From JBGOTP01 sp041476545 (GTDB taxonomy: Bacteria > Acidobacteriota > Vicinamibacteria > Vicinamibacterales > CAVVIG01), in contig JBGOTP010000195.1 in the NCBI GenBank assembly GCA_041476545.1, forward strand, positions 1 to 9,543: a stretch of 9,543 bases of DNA. Reading direction: 5' to 3'. The translations under genes and the position numbers were made by a program. Positions 5,843 through 9,543 of this stretch are shown piece after piece (within the stretch, counting starts at the first letter, position 1; each line of letters starts with the position of its first letter). Under the pieces are notes generated by a model. It saw nothing but the letters and a program-made list of their open reading frames with translations, searched no databases and had not been told where the DNA came from.

Positions 5843-6277
5843 CTAGAAATCAGCGCAACAGCTCGCACAGCGTCGAGCCTTGATCGGCACATTCGATAAG
5901 CAGAGCGGGCACTCCTTCAGGGCCGGGACCGCGGCGGGCACAAGCTTCTTTAGGCGGTTGACCTGTTTCACGATGAGGAATATCGCGAATGCGATGATCA
6001 GGAAGTTCACCACGTCGTTGAGGAATGCGCCGTACGCGATCACCGGAATGCCCTTGGTCTTGGCATCCGCCAGCGATGCCGGGATGCCCTTCGTCGACTC
6101 GAGCACGACGAAGAGACTCGAGAAATCGACGCTGCCGAGCAGGAGTCCAATCGGCGGCATGATCACGCCCTCGACCAGCGTCGCGACGATCTTGCCGAAT
6201 GCCGCGCCCATAACGACGGCGACCGCCAGGTCCAACACGTTCCCACGAGCAATAAACTCCCGGAATTCCTTCAACAT
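5843..6277 (-). CDS. mscL: Large-conductance mechanosensitive channel MscL with Cys-rich C-terminal tail
   Basis: The product is 144 residues, slightly longer than the roughly 136 of E. coli MscL. The start at ATG 6277 is set by GGGAGG 4 nt upstream and by the family's usual opening MLKEFREFIARGNVLDLAVAV (residues 1-21, quoted here as MLKEFREFIARG + NVLDLAVAV). TM1 (about 16-45) has the Gly/Ala-rich pore helix VVMGAAFGKIV, followed by the IMPPIG turn. TM2 is at about 78-103 (IAYGAFLNDVVNFLIIAFAI). The channel opens under membrane tension to release solutes during osmotic downshock. The C-terminus carries ECPLCLSNVPIKARRCASCC (122-141), a C-x2-C-x10-C-x2-C zinc-ribbon-like tail found in a subset of MscL proteins. 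It stands alone, convergent with the cupin. Confidence 0.95.
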   Translation of the reverse strand: MLKEFREFIARGNVLDLAVAVVMGAAFGKIVATLVEGVIMPPIGLLLGSVDFSSLFVVLESTKGIPASLADAKTKGIPVIAYGAFLNDVVNFLIIAFAIFLIVKQVNRLKKLVPAAVPALKECPLCLSNVPIKARRCASCCADF

Positions 6278-6281
6278 GAGG

Positions 6282-6287
6282 CCTCCC
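6282..6287 (-). promoter_or_regulatory. mscL ribosome binding site (GGGAGG on the minus strand)
   Basis: Read on the minus strand, GGGAGG ends 4 nt before the ATG at 6277. It selects this start over longer in-frame extensions that reach 6451. Confidence 0.7.
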
Positions 6288-6302
6288 AGCCTTTCACGGG
6301 GC

Positions 6303-6339
6303 GGCCGACCACTTGCGAGAGGCCGACCGGCTTCTTGCG
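6303..6339. repeat. Short imperfect direct repeat upstream of mscL
   Basis: GGCCGACC occurs at 6303-6310 and 6321-6328, each followed by CTTGCG (6312-6317 and 6334-6339, with different spacing). The pair lies in the presumed mscL leader. It may be a slippage remnant or a regulator site; nothing else supports a function. Confidence 0.4.
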
Positions 6340-6397
6340 CCACGCCACGCCGTGAAACTTGTCGATGTCGTTTTCGAAGGCACCCCTTGGTGCGCCC

Positions 6398-6403
6398 CTT
6401 ATA
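6398..6403 (-). promoter_or_regulatory. Possible -10 (TATAAG) for mscL
   Basis: Minus-strand TATAAG lies about 120 bp upstream of the mscL start, in otherwise GC-rich DNA. No good -35 is seen 16-18 bp upstream. Weak call. Confidence 0.3.
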
Positions 6404-6546
6404 CACATACACCCGAGCCCCGCCGAGCGCCCCAGCTTTTTCGCTGCACAAAGGACTACCTCTTCACTTTCGCCCACTTAAGTCGCCCGGGGGGAAGACT
6501 ACAAGACGACTTCGCACAAATTAGGGCGGGCACGAATCATCAGATC

Positions 6547-6561
6547 TGGCACGTTCCTCGC
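6547..6561 (+). promoter_or_regulatory. Candidate sigma-54 (-24/-12) promoter of the PEGA/TonB operon
   Basis: TGGCACG-N4-TCGC matches the RpoN consensus TGGCACG-N4-TTGC, with a perfect -24 block, the invariant GC at -12 and correct spacing; the only mismatch is T to C in the -12 block. It points toward the ATG at 6610, with a predicted start of transcription near 6573. RpoN promoters need an AAA+ activator, and no activator gene or clear enhancer repeat is in the window. Confidence 0.35.
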
Positions 6562-6609
6562 CTTGCACCCCGACACGCCTCCCAGTTTTGAAATTGAAGA
6601 TGACCGGAC

Positions 6610-7698
6610 ATGAAGCCAGTACTGCTGAAGTCTGCTTCCGATTCTCAGCCGACGGCAGGGCCTGAGAACGCGGATCTCGGCGGCTTCCTGCCGGAGTCGT
6701 CGCCTTCGCCCCCAGCGGTCCCGGCGAGACTCAATCGTGCCGGCGTGGCCGTCGTGGTGTGTGTGTGCCTCCTTGCGGCTGGAACGATCACCGGTCTGTG
6801 GCTGCGTGGTTCCGCGGCAGGTGCGAAGGCAGTCACCGGATCTCTCCGCGTCGAATCTGATCCCCTGGGCGCGGATGTGCTGATCGACGGAACGGCGCAG
6901 GGAAAAACGCCGCTGACACTCGCGCTCGCCGTCGGCCAGCATCGGCTCGTCGTCCAGCACGGCGGACAAACGCAGCAGGTCGCGGTCACGATCGAACGGG
7001 ATACCGCGACGGTGCACCACGTTGCCTGGCCGGCGGATCTCGACGCCGATCGTCGAGGAGTCACGGGTGGCAGCCTGCGTGTTGTGACGGAGCCTGCTTC
7101 GGCGGCAAGAGTCAGTATCGACGGCGTTGAGCGGGGCGTCACTCCGCTGACGCTGACCGATCTGGCGCCCGGCGAACACGACGTCGTCGTGAGAGACCAG
7201 GGCGGTGTCCACCGCCGTGCCGTGGCCATTGAGCGGGGAGCGACGGCGTCGCTGGTGATCAGCACCGACGCTGAAGGCGTGTCGGCAGGATGGCTGTCGG
7301 CAACCACGGACGCACCGCTTCAGATCTACGAGGGCGGCAAGTTGATCGGCAGCACCGAGTCAGATCGCATCATGCTGCCTGTCGGCGACCATTCATTCGA
7401 GTTCGCGAACGACTCGCTCGGCTTCCGCACAACGCGCACGGTCAGGATCGCAGCGGGGCAGACGGCGACCGTCGCCATGCCATTGCCTCGCGCGCCGATG
7501 AGCGTCAATGCCGTTCCGTGGGCGCAAGTCTGGATCGACGACCAGCCATTCGGAGAGACGCCGATTGGCAACGTGATGCAGACCATCGGCCCGCATCAGC
7601 TGATCTTCCGCCATCCCGAGCTCGGCGAGCGTCGGGTCACGGCGGTGGTCACGCTCAAGGACACAGCTCGCGTGGCCGTCGATATGAGGAAGCCATGA
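6610..7698 (+). CDS. Membrane-anchored protein with four PEGA-like repeats
   Basis: The product is 362 residues. A short Ser/Pro-rich tail (1-43) precedes a single transmembrane helix at about 44-65 (AGVAVVVCVCLLAAGTITGL). The rest should be periplasmic. Repeats run at about 77-137 (GSLRVESDPLGADVLIDG, KTPLTL), 154-216 (GSLRVVTEPASAARVSIDG, VTPLTL), 227-290 (degenerate: LSATTDAPLQIYEGGKLIG) and 297-358 (MSVNAVPWAQVWIDDQPFG, ETPIG). Each has the PEGA signature: a strand, then V-(I/W)DG, G-TP(L), and a (P)GxHxL/V strand. PEGA domains are beta-rich surface modules, often fused to Ser/Thr kinases in this type of organism; here the kinase is absent. The start lacks a strong ribosome binding site (GAAGA about 9 nt away). 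The stop overlaps the next start (ATGA), so the two proteins are probably made together. Confidence 0.85.
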   Translation: MKPVLLKSASDSQPTAGPENADLGGFLPESSPSPPAVPARLNRAGVAVVVCVCLLAAGTITGLWLRGSAAGAKAVTGSLRVESDPLGADVLIDGTAQGKTPLTLALAVGQHRLVVQHGGQTQQVAVTIERDTATVHHVAWPADLDADRRGVTGGSLRVVTEPASAARVSIDGVERGVTPLTLTDLAPGEHDVVVRDQGGVHRRAVAIERGATASLVISTDAEGVSAGWLSATTDAPLQIYEGGKLIGSTESDRIMLPVGDHSFEFANDSLGFRTTRTVRIAAGQTATVAMPLPRAPMSVNAVPWAQVWIDDQPFGETPIGNVMQTIGPHQLIFRHPELGERRVTAVVTLKDTARVAVDMRKP

Positions 7699-8597
7699 TG
7701 AGTGCCACGACCCGTTATCGGATTGTCTGGCTCGTGGTGGGACTGCTGGCAGCCGCCGGCAGCGCTCGAGCGGCCGACGAGCCGCTGGCGGATGCGAAAG
7801 TGCTGTACGCCGCCGCTTCGTTTGAGGATGCGCTGGCGGCGCTGGGTCGACTCGACGCACTCGGTGGCGCTGCTCCGGACGCACTGGAGTACAAGGCCTT
7901 GTGCCTGCTGGCGCTCGGTCGAACGGCTGAAGCACAGACGGTCACCGCCTCGCTGGTCACAGGCACGCCCACGTACGTGGCGGCGGACAAGGATCTCTCG
8001 CCTCGATTCGTGGCGTTGTTCACCGAAACGCGGCGCCGATTGCTTCCGTCGATCGCGAAGCAGCTCTTCGCCGATGCCCGTGACGACTTTCACGCGAAAA
8101 ATCAGGCCAGGGCGCTCGGAGAATTTGAAATGGTCCTGGCGCTGGCCGCGGACCCGCTATGGAAGGATCTTCCTGAAGCGGCGGATCTCCGGACTCTCGC
8201 GGCCGGTTTCGTCGAACTCGCTGGAGCAGCGCGGCCAGCTGCGCCGGAGCCAGCTACGCCGGAGCCAGCTGCGCCGGAGCCGGTTGCCGCCCGAACCGCT
8301 GGCGCCGCCGAAGTGACGTCTCTCGTCCTGACTCCCCCGGTCGTGATTCGACAGGCGCTACCCCGGTGGGTTCCGCCCGACCTTGTGAGCGCCAAACGCG
8401 AATACGTCGGGGCAGTGAAGATCGTGATCGGCGCAGACGGACACGTGTCCAACGCTACGATCCAAGGTGCGACCCATCCGCTCTATGACATGCTGGTGCT
8501 CGAAGCGGCCCGTACCTGGTTGTACACGCCAGCGACGCGTAACGGCCAGCCTGTTGAAGTGGAGAAGATTCTAACCGTCCACTTGAAGGCAAACTGA
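7695..8597 (+). CDS. Exported helical-repeat protein with TonB C-terminal domain
   Basis: The product is 300 residues. The start ATG 7695 overlaps the upstream stop by 4 nt (ATGA); the second codon is also ATG. The signal peptide spans 1-27 (YRIVWLVVGLLAAAGSARA, cleavage before AD). Residues 28-175 are alpha-helical with TPR-like pairs (AKVLYAAASFEDALAAL, 34-50; FADARDDFHAKNQARALGEF, 125-144). A Pro-Glu linker built from tandem repeats follows (180-197), then a TonB C-terminal domain (PF03544) at about 216-298: ALPRWVPPDL, YVGAVKIVIGADGHV, DMLVLEAARTWLYTPA. In true TonB this domain contacts outer-membrane receptors and an uncleaved N-terminal helix couples to ExbBD. Here the N-terminus looks cleavable and no exbB/exbD is nearby, so energy transduction is doubtful. 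A periplasmic binding or adaptor role with the PEGA protein is inferred. Confidence 0.83.
   Translation: MMSATTRYRIVWLVVGLLAAAGSARAADEPLADAKVLYAAASFEDALAALGRLDALGGAAPDALEYKALCLLALGRTAEAQTVTASLVTGTPTYVAADKDLSPRFVALFTETRRRLLPSIAKQLFADARDDFHAKNQARALGEFEMVLALAADPLWKDLPEAADLRTLAAGFVELAGAARPAAPEPATPEPAAPEPVAARTAGAAEVTSLVLTPPVVIRQALPRWVPPDLVSAKREYVGAVKIVIGADGHVSNATIQGATHPLYDMLVLEAARTWLYTPATRNGQPVEVEKILTVHLKAN
8236..8280 (+). repeat. Three tandem 15-bp repeats encoding a Pro-Glu linker
   Basis: The unit CAGCTGCGCCGGAGC occurs three times head to tail (8236, 8251, 8266). The first and third copies are identical and the middle differs by one base. Each copy encodes five residues of a PAAPE/PATPE-type linker that separates the helical and TonB-C domains. 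Near-identity suggests recent slippage expansion. Confidence 0.85.
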
Positions 8598-8598
8598 C

Positions 8599-8618
8599 CT
8601 CGCCGAGGCTACGGCGGG
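8599..8618. terminator. Hairpin at the convergent operon/comF junction
   Basis: CTCGCCG-N6-CGGCGGG forms a 7-bp GC-rich stem with one G-T pair and a 6-nt loop. It starts 2 bp after the stop of the TonB-domain gene and extends over the last codons of comF. No T-tract follows on either strand; it may act as a transcript-end stabiliser rather than an intrinsic terminator. Confidence 0.35.
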
Positions 8619-9355
8619 CAAGCAGACCCGCCTGGCGGATCGGCGATCGCCACCGTCAAGGCTCTCACCTCGCGGACACCCGCGCTCTTCAACACCTTTG
8701 CACACGCGTTCAACGTGGCTCCCGTCGTTCTCACGTCGTCAATGAGCACGACGATGCGGTTTTCAATCGAGGACGACCACGGCGAGAGGATGAACGCATC
8801 GCGGACGTTGATGCGGCGGGACCGTGCCGGCAATGCCATCTGCGGCGGCGTCGATCGCGCCCGCCACAGTGCATGCACGACCGGGCGATCCAGCGCCCTC
8901 GCGAGCTCTCTCGCCAGATCCGCCGCCTGGTTGAAGCCGCGCGTGAGACGGCGCCACGGATGCAGCGGCACCGGGACGATGCAGTCGGCATCCTCCAGCA
9001 GCGCCGCCCCCGCGTTGCGCATCAATCTTCCCAGGGGCCGCGCCAGCGACCGTCGTCCCTCGTACTTGTAGGCGTGAATGATGTCGCGCAGCGCCCCTTC
9101 GTAGTGCCCTCCGGCGGCGCCGACCGTGATGTCGACGCCCGTCCACAGCGGAGGGGGCACGGGACCGACGGTGCCCCAGCAGATGGGGCAGACGCATCCG
9201 CGGGACGGTGCGTCGAGCGGGTGGCCGCACGCCGCGCACGACGGCGCAAGCGTCGCGGCAACGAGCGCGTCTACGCCTCCTCGGAGGCCTTCTCGGAGAA
9301 CTCGTAGCGCCCGGCGTTGCCCCAGAGCCGCTCGAGCTCGTAGAAAGCGCGGCAC
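8609..9355 (-). CDS. comF: ComF-family phosphoribosyltransferase-fold protein (ComFC/GntX type)
   Basis: An N-terminal zinc ribbon SCAACG...CVCPICWG gives two CxxC pairs. Then come the family motif HAYKYEGRRSLARPLG, RRLTRGFNQAADLARELA, and the PRPP-binding loop VVLIDDVRTTGATLNACAKVL (quoted as VVLIDDVRTTGAT + LNACAKVL) of type I phosphoribosyltransferases. ComFC in naturally transformable bacteria helps handle incoming single-stranded DNA; many non-competent bacteria also carry the gene. Length is 248 residues from GTG 9355, near the family's usual 220-250. The start is uncertain: no ATG exists in frame, GTG 9406 gives 265 residues, and the zinc ribbon would normally begin about 10-25 residues in, where only GTA, GTT and CTC codons occur. 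All options overlap rsfS by 0.1 kb or so. It is transcribed with rsfS. Confidence 0.85.
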   Translation of the reverse strand: MPRFLRARAALGQRRALRVLREGLRGGVDALVAATLAPSCAACGHPLDAPSRGCVCPICWGTVGPVPPPLWTGVDITVGAAGGHYEGALRDIIHAYKYEGRRSLARPLGRLMRNAGAALLEDADCIVPVPLHPWRRLTRGFNQAADLARELARALDRPVVHALWRARSTPPQMALPARSRRINVRDAFILSPWSSSIENRIVVLIDDVRTTGATLNACAKVLKSAGVREVRALTVAIADPPGGSACPP

Positions 9356-9543
9356 TCCCGGCTGAAGACGTGCACGACGAAGTTGAAGTAGTCGAGCAGG
9401 ATCCACTGCGACTTTCCGATGCCCTCGGTCAAATGCGGGCGCTCACCGAACTCGGCTCTCAGCGTCTCTTCGACCCCGTCGGCGAGCGCGTTGATCTGGC
9501 GCGGGTTGGTGCCGGTGCAGATCACGAAGAAGTCGGTGAAGCC
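9271..9543 (-). CDS. rsfS: Ribosomal silencing factor RsfS (C-terminal 90 residues; start outside window)
   Basis: The frame is open to the right edge and begins mid-protein with GFTDFFVICTGTNPRQINAL, the conserved core of the RsfS/YbeB/Iojap family. The later block SQWILLDYFNFVVHVFSREC, then YELERLW (residues about 47-77 of the visible part) is the matching C-terminal half. RsfS binds ribosomal protein L14 on the 50S subunit and blocks joining with 30S in starvation or stationary phase. About 20-30 N-terminal residues are missing. The GTG at 9525 is an internal valine, not a start. comF follows and overlaps it. Confidence 0.93.
   Translation of the reverse strand, partial: GFTDFFVICTGTNPRQINALADGVEETLRAEFGERPHLTEGIGKSQWILLDYFNFVVHVFSRECRAFYELERLWGNAGRYEFSEKASEEA
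9276..9282 (-). promoter_or_regulatory. Shine-Dalgarno-like GAGGAGG at the end of rsfS
   Basis: Minus-strand GAGGAGG sits just before the rsfS stop. This is where a ribosome binding site for comF would be expected, but no ATG, GTG or TTG follows in the comF frame at a usable distance. It may simply encode the Glu-Glu of rsfS. Confidence 0.25.

Larger units (their letters stand above)
6278..6609. other. Intergenic region between divergent mscL and PEGA genes
   Basis: No gene is supportable in these 332 bp. It holds the mscL ribosome binding site (GGGAGG, 6282-6287), a short imperfect direct repeat (6303-6339), a possible minus-strand -10 (6398-6403) and a possible sigma-54 promoter facing the PEGA operon (6547-6561). 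Short open frames on both strands have no ribosome binding site, no recognisable motif and mostly GTG starts. Confidence 0.6.

Noticed and set aside
6271..6477. Minus-strand 68-codon frame overlapping the mscL start (contains FENDIDKFHGVAW)
   Set aside because: GTG start without a ribosome binding site, no family recognised, and it overlaps the well-supported mscL ribosome binding site and start.
6499..7212. Minus-strand open frame of 237 codons opposite the PEGA gene
   Set aside because: Shadow frame; the plus strand carries a transmembrane helix and repeated PEGA motifs.
7290..7694. In-frame upstream extension of the TonB-domain protein
   Set aside because: Overlaps the PEGA repeats, is Arg/His-rich, and would bury the signal peptide; ATG 7695 gives a proper signal and an ATGA junction.
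1..9543. Mobile element ends, CRISPR array, tRNA/rRNA, riboswitch or defence system
   Set aside because: No spaced repeats, no tRNA-like arms, no transposase or integrase frame, and no matching direct repeats noticed at the edges of the 2.7-kb block between the kinase relics.

Overview
The window is GC-rich (estimated above 60% by eye) and looks like the chromosome of a soil-type Acidobacteriota, probably near Vicinamibacteria. This is inferred from gene content only: a PD40 beta-propeller tail of the kind fused to serine/threonine kinases in that phylum, two further kinase relics, a small secreted protein with a 'GLWKTNVEKS'-type opening, a secreted PQQ-propeller/TPR pair, and PEGA-repeat and TonB-C-domain proteins. 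No transposase, integrase, tRNA, rRNA or CRISPR array was found.

Layout. Positions 2-1597 (+) hold the C-terminal two thirds or so of a PD40 propeller protein, very likely the sensor half of a Ser/Thr kinase that starts outside the window. Then come a Tat-exported molybdopterin oxidoreductase (1650-2372, +) and, immediately after its stop, a roughly 22-codon fragment of a kinase catalytic loop (2375-2440, +). A small secreted protein follows (2489-3025, +). Convergent to it lies a translationally coupled minus-strand pair: a secreted PQQ-like beta-propeller (5058-3745) and a secreted TPR protein (3745-3062). Beyond them is a second relic, the last ~70 codons of a different PD40/kinase protein (5139-5351, +), directly upstream of a secreted cupin (5387-5797, +). 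mscL (6277-5843, -) converges on the cupin. After a 332-bp intergenic stretch with a possible sigma-54 promoter comes a two-gene operon: a membrane-anchored PEGA-repeat protein (6610-7698) and a periplasmic helical-repeat/TonB-C-domain protein (7695-8597). The right end is a minus-strand housekeeping pair, rsfS (partial, 9543-9271) and comF (from about 9355 to 8609).

How it fits together. Apart from mscL, rsfS and comF, nearly every product is exported or membrane anchored, so this is largely a cell-envelope region. The strongest structural observation is that the two kinase relics lie in the same orientation and in the correct order (catalytic loop first, C-terminus last). They flank the secreted-protein/TPR/PQQ block as if that block replaced the middle of one ancestral kinase-propeller gene. 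The most interesting intact unit is the PEGA/TonB-C operon, which encodes a TonB-like protein with no obvious energy-coupling membrane anchor. I did not see a defence system, biosynthetic cluster or clearly new machine.
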